From Edaphochlamys debaryana (taxonomy: Eukaryota; Chlorophyta; Chlorophyceae; Chlamydomonadales): a stretch of 64,000 bases of DNA. Shown piece by piece: positions 24,401 to 33,434 of this stretch (position 1 is the stretch's first letter; every line of letters begins with the position of its first letter). The stretch is taken from positions 558,001-622,000 of the forward strand of contig JAEHOE010000025.1 of NCBI GenBank assembly GCA_016858145.1, written 5' to 3'. The notes beneath the pieces are model-generated. The model was not told the DNA's origin. It saw only the letters and a list, made by a program, of their open reading frames with translations, and did not search any database. Made by a program: the position numbers and the translations under genes.

Positions 24401-27400
24401 GGCGAAGCTTGCTGGCAGTCGGCGGAGGGAACGAGGGTTGGGCCCGGTCGCTTCCACATCCTTCCTATCCTCCTTCTCCGCCCCCCCCTCCCCTCCCCCC
24501 TCACTTCCGCACACAGGCGACACCCTGTCAGAGACCGCCCACATGCTCTCCGCCTCGCTCTCCTCCGACCCCACCCGCGTCGCGCGCGTGCCCTTCCTGC
24601 CCGCCTACGCCGCCGCCCTGCGCGACCTCATCAAGCGGGGCGTCAACTCCCCAACCAACTACCACTTCCCGCTGCTGGGGGCCAAGGTGCGGACGTTGAT
24701 CGGTTGGTGGTTGACCGTTGGTCGGTTGGTCTTCGGACGTTGTTTTGGTCTGGCGTCCAACGACCGGCCCCTCGTCTCCCCTCCTCAACCCTCCTCCCTC
24801 CTCCCCTCTACCCCTCCTCCCTCAGATTGTGGTGGATGCGGGCAACGGCGCGGGCGGCTTCTTCGCAGAGCAGGTGTGTGGAGGCCGGAGATGGGGAGGG
24901 GGAGGAATCGGAAGAGTACCCATGGGTACTTCGCAGAGCAGGTGTGTGGGGGGAAAGAGATGGGGGGGCTTGGTGGGTACTGCAGGGGGCTGCCTCATGA
25001 CTGTTGGGGGCAAGGGGGCAACGGGCTGGGGAGGGGGGACTATGGCCTGTGGTACCGTATCGAAAGCACTTCCGTTGCAGAGCATGGCCTGTGGTACCGT
25101 ATCGAAAGCACTTCCGTTGCAGAGCATGGCCTGTGGTACCGTATCGAAAGCACTTCCGTTGCAGAGCATGGCCTGTGGTACCGTATCGAAAGCACTTCCG
25201 TTGCAGAGCATGGCCTGTGGTACCGTATCGAAAGCACTTCCGTTGCAGAGCATGGCCTGTGGTACCGTATCGAAAGCACTTCCGTTGCAGAGCATGGCCT
25301 GTGGTACCGTATCGAGAGAGCCGGGCCTTGACCAACAACTGGTCCCCCTCGCCTTGCCCTCTGCCCCCCCTCTCTCCCCCCTCCCTCCCCTGTCAGGTCC
25401 TGGCCCCCCTGGGCGCCGACACCACCGGCTCCGTGTTCCTCAACCCCGACGGCACCTTCCCCAACCACCCGCCCAACCCCGAGCATCCGGCGGCCATGGC
25501 GAGTGGGGGGAAGACACCCCGGGGGGACAGTCCTGCGGGTCCTGGGTTCAGGAGGGTCCAGGGTACTTGCGTCTTAGTCAGGGGTCCGGGAGTCCGGAGT
25601 CCGGGGTCTTGGAGTCCGGAGTGCCGGCACGGAAAGGCGGTTAAGGCCTTGGCACCGGATGGAGGGTCAAGGTGTGGGCTCGAAGTCGGCGGTCAGTGGG
25701 CTGCGGCTGGTCCCCACCCACGCCCTGCCCATCCCCCCTGCCCCTGCCCCTCCCCCCTCCCCCCTCCGCCTTGCCCCTCCCCCGTTAGGCCGCGGGCGCT
25801 GCTGCGGTGCGGTCCGCGGGTGCGGAGCTGGGCATTGTGTTCGACACAGACGTGGACAGGTGGGGGGAGGGCTCGGGGGAAGGGGGGGCTGCACCAGTCA
25901 GGGGGGGAGAGGGGCGACGGGTGTGGGGGAGGGAGGGCCCCCCCCCGTCTGAGTGTAGTGGCACATGCGATCCCAACACCTTCCTCCCCCGCTGACCCCC
26001 CCCCCCTCCCCTGCTGACCCCCCCCCCCCAGGTCGGCCATCGTGGACGCCAGCGGCCGTGAGATCAACTCCAACCGGTGTGTGTTTGTCGGGGGCGGGCG
26101 GGGGTGGGGAAAGCCTCTCTGCGAGAAAAAGGGAGCCCTGAGCACACGCACCACCACACACCACCGGCCGGCCGGCTAAACACCGCGCCTACGACTCCCA
26201 GGCTCATGTGAGCAGCCCTTCACACAACACACACAATTCTAGCTTCCCAACGAGTACTCCCTAAACAACACCCATGGCCCCCCAACCCCTCTTGAACGCG
26301 TCAAAGATCACCCTCAGCCCCCCCCCCCCCAACCCCTCCCTCCCCCCCCACTGCAGCTTCATCGCGCTCATGTCCGCGGTGGTCCTCCGCCAGCACCCCG
26401 GCACCACCGTGGTGACGGACTCGGTCACCTCCAACGGCCTCACCTCCTTCATCCAGGCGCTGGGGGGGAAGCACATGCGGTGGGGGGGGGGATGGGGGGG
26501 GGCGGGGGCTAGGAGGGGTGGCAGGGGCCCGGCGTGTGATGTGCGCGGGCTGGGGTTGCAGGGACTGAGTGTAGGGCGCGCAGCCGGTTGGTCCCGGTGC
26601 CCACCACCCGGACCCCCACCACCCCCACCACCTTCCCCCCCCCCAGCTACAAGCGCGGCTACAAGAACGTGATCGGTGCGGGCGTCAAGCTGAACGCCGC
26701 GGGGGAGGACTGCCAGGTGGGGGGAGGGGGGAGGGGCAGGGGGGGGGGGAAGGGGGAGGGGCTGGTTGGGGTGTGGGCGGAAGGGGGGCCTGAAGTGGGG
26801 CGGTCTGCAGGTAGGCGGACAGAAGTTTGCGGCTGCGCCTCCCCTCAAGCCTCGGAGGCTCTCGCCCCAGGCTCTCTCCCTCCCGCCGCCGTTACACGCC
26901 TCCGCTTTCCATTTCATTCCTCGAACCTCCCTTCCGTCCCCCCACCCCACCCCCTCCTCCCCCCTCCCCCCTCCCAGCTCATGATGGAGACCTCGGGCCA
27001 CGGCGCGCTCAAGGAGAACTACTTCCTGGACGATGGGGCTTACCTGGCGGTCAAGGTGGGGGGGCGCATGTGCCTTGCCGTACGGGTACCGTACGGATAC
27101 CGTACGGTGTGTATGTGTATCCGAGCTGTACGACAGTGTGTGCTGTGCTACCGCCTCCACACTTCGCCATCCTCTCCATCCGCCCCCCCCCTCCAGGCCA
27201 TCATCGAGCACGTGCGGCGGCGCAACGAGGGCTCCGGGGGCCTCGCGGAACTGCTGGCAGGCGAGGGGGGGAGGGAGGGGCGGGGAGGGGGGAAAGGGGG
27301 TTGACCGCCTGGGGGCGAGGGCCAAGAGGGGGCCAAGCATTGGGTGCAGGGTTGGGGCTAGCGGAAGGCTCACGTCAGCCCCTTGGCAAACAAGGGCACA

Positions 27401-28245
27401 CGCTGCTTGCCCCGGCGCCCCGCCTCCCCACACACGCCTCTTCCTGCCTCCCCTCCCTCTTTCCCTCCCCCCCAGGCCTGGCCGAGCCCGCTGAGAGCCG
27501 CGAGTGGCGCATCGGCATCAGCAGCCCCGACTTCAAGACCGTGGGGGGGCAGGTGGGCGGGGCACGGGGGGGCGAAACGAGCACACAGGAGCATACAGTT
27601 GCACTGCAAGGAGCGTTTCTGTCTCCACTGGCCCTCTCCCTAGACCCCTCCTCCACCTCCCTCCACCTCTCTCCCCTCCTCCCTCCCCCCCTGTCAGGTC
27701 CTGTCTGCCTTCCGCGAGCTCGCCACCAACGGCTCCCACCCCGACTGGGCCCTGGAGTCGGTCAACCACGAGGGCTGGCGGGTGGTGGTGGACGAGGGCG
27801 AGGGCCGGAAGGGCTGGGCGCTGCTGCGGCAGGTGAGGGAGGGGGTGGGAGGTGGAGGAGCAGGGGTCCAGTGGGTAGACGCGGAAGGGGATAGGACGAG
27901 ATGTCGCTCGTGCCTTCAAGCCTTGCCCCTCAGCCTCCAGCAGTCTCCGCCCCCCGCAGCCCATCCCACCACTCTGCCCTTCTCGTACCCGCCGCCTCCC
28001 CCTCCCACTCTCCCCTAGCTATCAACCCCCGTCATCTTACCCTCCCCTCTCCCCCCCCATTCCCCCCTCCCTCCCCTCCCCCCCAGTCCCTGCACGACCC
28101 CCTGCTGGTGCTCAACGTGGAGTCGGAGCTGCCCGGGGGCGCAGAGGCCACCGCCGCCCGCGTGGCCGCCTTCCTGCGCTCCCCCGCCATCGTCGCGCTG
28201 CCCCTGGACCTCAAGGCACTGGCGCAGCTGGCGCCCAAGGCCTGA
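21492..28245 (+). CDS. Phosphoglucomutase/phosphomannomutase-family enzyme, probably organellar
   Basis: Twenty-one exons join in phase: 21492-21570, 21688-21963, 22374-22480, 22794-22859, 23180-23252, 23394-23509, 23623-23715, 23969-24059, 24274-24324, 24517-24686, 24826-24873, 25397-25498, 25789-25859, 26032-26076, 26357-26479, 26647-26716, 26978-27055, 27197-27260, 27476-27552, 27698-27832, 28087-28245 (697 residues). Hallmarks of the alpha-D-phosphohexomutase superfamily are in order: DIRG (substrate entry), phosphoserine loop TASHLPFNANG (Ser276), metal loop DTDVDR (443-448, for the usual DGDGDR), sugar loop ETSGH (531-535) and a C-terminal phosphate-binding domain. The reaction is reversible transfer of phosphate between C1 and C6 of a hexose phosphate through the phosphoserine. 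The sequence resembles the bacterial-type enzymes annotated in plants as phosphoglucosamine mutase family, so the sugar is not certain. About 110 N-terminal residues rich in Arg, Ala, Pro and Ser look like a transit peptide. Introns after 25498 and 27260 have GC donors. Confidence 0.93.
22507..22569. repeat. 15-bp tandem repeat (GATTGGGGCTGGTGG) in mutase intron 3
   Basis: About four imperfect copies just downstream of the exon ending at 22480. Confidence 0.6.
24862..24950. repeat. 68-bp offset duplication of an exon end with its splice donor
   Basis: TTCGCAGAGCAGGTGTGTGG at 24862 (the end of mutase exon 11 plus its donor) recurs at 24930 inside the following intron, with similar flanking bases (GGAGATGGGGA, then GAAAGAGATGGGG). 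The second copy is a potential decoy 5' splice site. Confidence 0.7.
25042..25313 (+). repeat. 42-bp perfect minisatellite, 6.5 copies, in mutase intron 11
   Basis: Units start at 25042, 25084, 25126, 25168, 25210, 25252 and 25294 (partial). Full copies are identical. The unit starts ATGGCCTGTGGTACCGTATC and ends CTTCCGTTGCAGAGC. Because 42 is a multiple of three and the unit has no stop in any frame, all six frames stay open across it. Each unit contains a plausible 3' splice site (CTTCCGTTGCAG). Confidence 0.95.
26166..26225 (+). repeat. 60-nt dispersed intronic element, copy 1 (mutase intron 14)
   Basis: Matches 49038-49097 at 56 of 60 positions by direct comparison. Begins GGCCGGCCGGCTAA and ends AGCAGCCCTTCACAC. 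It lies between mutase exons 26032-26076 and 26357-26479. Confidence 0.85.
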
Positions 28246-28685
28246 GCGCCTGGGCCCGAGCGGGGCCTGGACGGGGCCCGAGCTGGGCCTGGGTGGGGCT
28301 GTGAGGGGCGGGCCCCGGCCGGTGCAGCCATGGAGGTTGCTGCGTCCGTACGGGGCCGGGGGTGACAGGGGGCTGTGGGGTTCGTGTTTACGTTAGGTCT
28401 GCTGCTGAGAGGTGTGCTTGGCCAGGGCGGCGTGAGAGGGCGTGGGGAGGCGGGCCATGCAGGTAGGTTGGTTAACTGGACTGCTACTGCTAAGGTATAC
28501 TGTGGTTGGTAGGACCGTGCAGCACGCACGACTGGTAATGAAGGCAGCGGTAGGGAGTGTAGGAGGAAGGACGTCTACATTGGTATTGGTCAGTCGCGTA
28601 TGAGCGGCAGCGCCGGGTAGACCGCCTAGGTATGGCGGCATGTGAGCTGGCGTCGAGGCAGGGGCATGTAACGAAACCACGTGCG
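28246..28685 (+). other. Probable 3' UTR of the mutase gene
   Basis: Follows the TGA at 28243-28245. TGTAA at 28667-28671 is the first poly(A) motif on this strand. Confidence 0.6.
28667..28671 (+). terminator. TGTAA polyadenylation signal of the mutase gene
   Basis: About 420 nt past the stop codon, on the coding strand. Confidence 0.6.
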
Positions 28686-29010
28686 TGGCTTCTGTGGGGT
28701 CTCTCTGCCGCGTCTGCAGGCTGAAAGATCCGCTGCTGCGAATGTTGCAAGGAGCCGCAGCCACCAGGGATGCGGCTGGGGGGCAGATGCACGTTACGCG
28801 GTTACGGAATACGGCGAAGGGTGGCCGCCCGAAGGCAGGGAAGGGGCTGAGCCCCGAGGTCCCCCGGTGTGGTCCCCCCCAGGGGGTCCAGTGTTCGAGT
28901 CTGGCTCCGGGAAGCCCTCTAACCCTCTCCTCCACCAGCACACGGTCGCTTGTCTGAAACTCGTCACTGCAACTGTAGCTCCTCGAAAGATGAAGCGGAG
29001 CTAGGGGTCT
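28686..29010. other. Short intergenic stretch before the inverted repeat
   Basis: No gene is supported. A GTTCGAGTC sequence near 28892 resembles a tRNA B box but has no matching A box or cloverleaf. Confidence 0.4.
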
Positions 29011-29097
29011 TGCTGCCTGTCCGAGCGAACCACGGACCGACCCCCACGCCCGGGCCGCCCTCTGCCATCCTCGTGGCGGAGACCCCCCGCCCCGTTG

Positions 29098-29105
29098 TCT
29101 CTAAA
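29098..29105 (+). promoter_or_regulatory. Degraded TATA region upstream of gene B
   Basis: In the homologous position of gene C the sequence is CCTCTATAAACACCC. Here it is GTCTCTAAACAACCC, which has lost the TA needed for TATAAA. Flanking sequence (CGCCCCGT before, CTGACTC-TTGACCAATG after) is conserved in both arms. Confidence 0.55.
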
Positions 29106-29401
29106 CAACCCTTCTCCTGACTCTTTGACCAATGACAGTCAGCGAAGCGGAGCGAGTTCTTGGTAGAGAGTAAAGCGAAGCGAAAAAGAGGAGCGCGGGA
29201 TGGTGCGGGACACGACCCCCGGAGGCCGGACAGGCGAAGGGAAGCCGGACAGCCGGACTCACCTATGTGATAGACCATAGACGCACATAAGCAAGCCTAT
29301 CGCTGTCACAGGCGAACCCACCGTTCTAAACTGCACAGTGCATAGTGCGACCTCGCCCTGAGACGTCTAGAAGTCACCAGCACAACTCTCAGCTCATAAA
29401 C

Positions 29402-31260
29402 ATGCCACCAAAGAAGCAGCGGAGGCTTGGGCGCGTGGGCGCGACCGGCGATGAGGCTGCAACATTCTCGGGCCCGCACGCGGTGTGGATGCCAGAGATA
29501 GTCGAGCACATCGCTTCGTTCCTGCCACCCAACGAGGTAGCGTGCGGCCTGCGGCTCGTGGACAAGCGGACGGCCGCGCAGTTCGGCTCGCGTTCAACCT
29601 CGCCCAGTCCGTGCCGCCCGCGGCGTTCAGGCAGCTGACATCGGCCTCCTGTCGCCTCCTATCGCTGCTTCAGCGTCAAGAGCTGCTGAAGCTGGCCGCA
29701 GCGAGCGGCGACGTGGCGGGGCTGGCTGCAGCCGTGGCGGCAGTGGGATGCCCAGCGCCGCACAGCCTGCTGGATGCGGCGTCGGAAGCGGGTGCGCTGG
29801 CGTGCTGCCGCTACGTCTTGGAGATTCTCGGCATCGGACTCCAGCACTGGAACAGGAGAAGGGTCCTCCTCTGTGCGGCTGGCAGGGCGGGGCTGCCCGC
29901 CATGTTTGACGGTACCCTGCAGGGCCTGGTGGAGGACTCGGCGGAGGGCGGAGCAGCGGCCGGGGCGGGCGCCGGCGGGGCGGCGGGCGACCGAGACCTC
30001 ACGGCCTGGCTCGTCTCGGAGCTGCGGTACAACTCTAGGAGGAGCGCCTGGGGCTCGGAATGCGACTGGGCTAGCTTGGCCAAGTGGGCCGCGTACGGCT
30101 GCGACCTCGCCGGCCTGCAGCGCCTGCAACCCCATCTGCAGCAGCTCAGCCCCGAGGAGCTGGGCCATGCGGTACGCAGCGCCATCGGCAGCCCCCAGCC
30201 CGACTGGCGGGCCAAGTGCGCCTGGCTGATGCAGCTGGGGGCGAAGCCGGAACACGTGTACTGCGCCGCCGTGCGGCTGCCGTGCGATCTCATGATGGAG
30301 CGTTTCCTCTTGCTCAAGAGCGCCGGGCTGGAGCCGACGAGCCAGGACCTGTTTGTAGACTACTACCAAAGCGCCCCCGGCCCGGTCCTGCGCTGGCTGC
30401 TCGCAAACGGCTTAACGGCAACCCATGAGTGGGCTTCCTCCCTGGCCGCCAAGACGCGAGACGCCGACGCCGTCCTGATCTTGGCGCAGCTGACAGAGTT
30501 CAACCGCAGCTCGTTCGTGGGCGTGGTGGCGGAGCACGCGGCGAAACATGGGTACCTCGCTCCCCTCGAGTGGCTGGTGGAGACATTTGGGACCGTGATA
30601 GTCGGCCTGCCAGATCTCCTCCGCCCCGCTGTGCGCTCCGGCAGCCCCGGCCTCATCTCCTGGATGCTGCAGCAGCCCTCGGTATCGGGGTGGAGCCAAG
30701 GGGGCGACTGGGCGTGGGCCGAGGCGGCGGCGGCGGGCTGCGAGGCGGCGCTGGAGGTGCTGGCGGAGACGGGCTGCCCCAGGCCGGTGAGAGCGAAGGG
30801 CTGACAGGCTGGGCAAATGGCGGGGTTGGGCTGGGCGGTTGGCGCCAGTCAGAACGCACCTCTGTGTCCCGCTTATGGCCTCGCTGCTCACCTGTGGTCC
30901 AAGGAGATTCATGCCACCGCCCCGGAACTCTGTCCTTGCCCGGCCCTTCTACAGACCGACGGTGAGCCGTACAAGCGTGCCGCCTGCAACGGCGACCTCC
31001 GCACCCTGGCCGTGCTGCGGCGCCTGGGCGTCTCGTACGGCCTGCCGGAGGGGGCCATGTTCACCCGGGCCATCTGCTGGGCGCCGCTGCCGGCCCTTCG
31101 GTGGCTGGTGGAGGAGGGCGGCTGCCCGGTGGACTGGCAGGCGGCGGAGAAGGAGGCGCGGACGCACCTCAGCCGCAACCGGCCGGAGGTCGTGGAGTGG
31201 ATCGCTCGCACCCGGCGGGCGAGGCGGCGGGAGGGGCTGCGGCCCAGGCGCCAGCGCTGA
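29402..31260 (+). pseudogene. F-box/ankyrin-like paralogue B, frame-broken by a 7-nt deletion
   Basis: Exon 1 is 29402-30786 and exon 2 is 30955-31260, with a 168-nt GTGAGA...AG intron, the same as gene C. The frame starting at ATG 29402 encodes the F-box-like segment (EIVEHIASFLPPNEVACGLR) but then shifts. Compared with C, seven bases are missing near 29594-29600 (CTCGCG-TTCAACC here, CTCGCGCGCCACGGTCAACC in C). The frame from 29402 therefore stops at about 29638 after 78 codons, while the ankyrin-like repeat region continues open in another frame to 30786. The last exon is identical in protein to that of C. The TATA box is also damaged. This is most likely a young pseudogene, or a gene able to make only an F-box fragment. 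An assembly error is possible. Confidence 0.8.
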
Positions 31261-32005
31261 GGGCGGGCTGTGTGGGCTGGGGGCGGAGGGGAGCACATGC
31301 AAAAGCATGCATCCGAGAGCAGGGGGGGGCACGTACGGGTTGGGGACTGTGGGCTGACTCCAACATTCATGATGAGCGCTGTCTTCAGGCATTGGTGGTG
31401 TGGGTTGCTTGGGGGTGACGCATGGGGCATGGGCTGGTGGGCTGTCGGGGTTGCGACAGCTGTGCTGCAGTTGGCTTGACGTTGTTTGTTGGTGTAGGCG
31501 ATGCGGGGGCTTGAGGGGTGGGTGAGGAGTCGGGGGCTGACCAGGATGCGTTGAACCTCTGCAGAGGCATACAGGGGTACAACCTGACCTTTCCTCACAC
31601 GGTTTTCTGGTTCTGCGGGTCACATGGCGCGTGCGTGCATAATGCCGGCGGCACCCAGTGAGGCAGCTGGTGGGGCCATGCCCCTGGCGCTTCGAAAGTC
31701 CGCAAGCCTGCGGAGGGGGCTTCCATGTCTGCACCAGTTTGGCTTGAACGCCTATGCGAATGGGTGCAAGGCGGGCTTCATATCGACCCGGATATGAAGG
31801 ACATCGCAATCCGGGCGATCTGCTCCAGGGCCCTGCCCAGCCTGGTCAGTGATGAATACGTCGGCTCGATGGGAGGGGGCCAGGCTGCGCGCGGTGCATG
31901 GGTATGCGGTGTTTCCCTCCAGCAGTACCATACGCAGCGACGCAGGACGGTCTGTCGCCCTCGCCGCCGGGCCCCCATCAGAGTCGTCCGCCGGCTCAAA
32001 ACTGC
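31261..32005. other. Conserved non-coding part of left arm, between gene B and tRNA-Tyr
   Basis: Holds the 3' UTR of gene B. No TGTAA is present on the plus strand; GGTGTAGG near 31491 is the closest. The same sequence occurs inverted at 32690-33434. Confidence 0.6.
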
Positions 32006-32104
32006 TCTCCCGAGCCCGGATCGAACGGGCGACCCTGGGATCTCCGTGTGTCTTGGTGAGGCACCCATTACAGTCCCATGCTCTTCCAACTGAGCTATCG
32101 AGAG
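32006..32104 (-). tRNA. tRNA-Tyr (GTA), intron-containing, left-arm copy
   Basis: Same mature sequence as the copy at 32591-32689: acceptor CTCTCGA/TCGGGAG, anticodon loop CTGTAA, T loop TTCGATC. The 26-nt intron differs from the right copy by one base (GTGCCTCACC here, GTGTCTCACC there). Confidence 0.95.
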
Positions 32105-32110
32105 GGAGCC

Positions 32111-32183
32111 TGGAGTCGGAGGGCATTGATCCCCCTACCTGCCGCATGCTAAGCGGCCGCTCTACCATTTGAGCTACGACCCC
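32111..32183 (-). tRNA. tRNA-Ala (AGC)
   Basis: Minus-strand cloverleaf of 73 nt without intron: acceptor GGGGTCG/CGACTCC (one G-T), D arm TAGCTCAAATGG, anticodon loop TTAGCAT (AGC), T arm around GATCAATGC and discriminator A. Only 6 nt separate it from the neighbouring tRNA-Tyr. Confidence 0.95.
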
Positions 32184-32215
32184 GTACATCTGGATTCTGG
32201 ATCACAGATGAGATC

Positions 32216-32289
32216 TGGCCCTCATCAGGATCGAACTGATGACCTTGGCGTTATTAGCACCACGCTCTAACCATCTGAGCTAGAAGGCC
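32216..32289 (-). tRNA. tRNA-Ile (AAT)
   Basis: Minus-strand cloverleaf of 74 nt: acceptor GGCCTTC/GAGGGCC (one T-G), D arm TAGCTCAGATGG, anticodon loop CTAATAA (AAT), T arm ATCAG-TTCGATC-CTGAT and discriminator A. With tRNA-Ala it occupies the spacer of the inverted repeat. Confidence 0.95.
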
Positions 32290-32585
32290 GTTGATTGGAA
32301 GGTAGGGACGGGAACGCATTCAACCGCCCTCCCTGCGGGAACGGAACCAACAACTGCGGCTGCACAGGGGTTCAAATCTCGGAGCTTGCATTCTTCCTTC
32401 CCTTTCGGCGGCCCTTAAGAGCTCTTCAGCTCAGGCAGTGAGCCACCTGGCGGAGGCGGTGCAGGTCAGTAGGTCTGGGACGGCCTCAGCGCCCTTGGCC
32501 GCGGGCTAGGGGCATGCTGCGCTCCACATAGGCCGCCTGCGTCCACATCGGTGCCACCTCCTACCTCTGGTGGGCCAGACCCCTA
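32290..32585. other. Rest of the inverted-repeat spacer
   Basis: About 300 bp with no gene found. GGTTCAAATCTCG near 32369 looks like a B box but no cloverleaf can be folded around it. Confidence 0.5.
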
Positions 32586-32590
32586 ACTCC

Positions 32591-32689
32591 CTCTCGATAG
32601 CTCAGTTGGAAGAGCATGGGACTGTAATGGGTGTCTCACCAAGACACACGGAGATCCCAGGGTCGCCCGTTCGATCCGGGCTCGGGAGA
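32591..32689 (+). tRNA. tRNA-Tyr (GTA), intron-containing, right-arm copy
   Basis: Exon halves are 32591-32627 and 32654-32689. The 26-nt intron 32628-32653 can fold as a hairpin (GTGTCT...AGACAC). Acceptor CTCTCGA/TCGGGAG, anticodon stem TGGGA/TCCCA, T stem GCCCG/CGGGC. Confidence 0.95.
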
Positions 32690-33434
32690 GCAGTTTTGAG
32701 CCGGCGGACGATTCTGATGGGGGCCCGGCGGCGAGGGCGACAGACCGTCCTGCGTCGCTGCGTATGGTACTGCTGGAGGGAAACACCGCATACCCATGCA
32801 CCGCGCGCAGCCTGGCCCCCTCCCATCGAGCCGACGTATTCATCACTGACCAGGCTGGGCAGGGCCCTGGAGCAGATCGCCCGGATTGCGATGTCCTTCA
32901 TATCCGGGTCGATATGAAGCCCGCCTTGCACCCATTCGCATAGGCGTTCAAGCCAAACTGGTGCAGACATGGAAGCCCCCTCCGCAGGCTTGCGGACTTT
33001 CGAAGCGCCAGGGGCATGGCCCCACCAGCTGCCTCACTGGGTGCCGCCGGCATTATGCACGCACGCGCCATGTGACCCGCAGAACCAGAAAACCGTGTGA
33101 GGAAAGGTCAGGTTGTACCCCTGTATGCCTCTGCAGAGGTTCAACGCATCCTGGTCAGCCCCCGACTCCTCACCCACCCCTCAAGCCCCCGCATCGCCTA
33201 CACCAACAAACAACGTCAAGCCAACTGCAGCACAGCTGTCGCAACCCCGACAGCCCACCAGCCCATGCCCCATGCGTCACCCCCAAGCAACCCACACCAC
33301 CAATGCCTGAAGACAGCGCTCATCATGAATGTTGGAGTCAGCCCACAGTCCCCAACCCGTACGTGCCCCCCCCTGCTCTCGGATGCATGCTTTTGCATGT
33401 GCTCCCCTCCGCCCCCAGCCCACACAGCCCGCCC

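Larger units (their letters stand above)
29011..32109. repeat. Left arm of large inverted repeat (palindrome)
   Basis: Reverse-complementary to 32586-35730. Position x pairs with about 64695-x in the inner part. The outer limit is where CTGTCCGAGCGAACCACGGA meets the matching sequence near 35720. The inner limit is CTATCGAGAGGGAG next to tRNA-Tyr. The arm carries gene B, its 3' region and a minus-strand tRNA-Tyr. Roughly the inner 1.2-1.4 kb is nearly identical between arms; the outer part is clearly more diverged. Confidence 0.93.

Noticed and set aside
25042..25313. Possible CRISPR array
   Set aside because: The repeats are contiguous without spacers, and the DNA is eukaryotic nuclear.
25004..25644. 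Long open frames through the 42-bp array, apparently encoding repeated 14-mers
   Set aside because: All six frames are open because of the unit itself. The mutase exons on either side join in phase without it, so it is treated as intronic.
28860..28930. Possible tRNA-derived repeat (GTTCGAGTC)
   Set aside because: No A box or cloverleaf; a single B-box-like match is not enough.
32340..32400. Possible extra tRNA in the palindrome spacer (GGTTCAAATCTCG)
   Set aside because: No acceptor stem, D arm or anticodon arm can be built around the B-box-like sequence.
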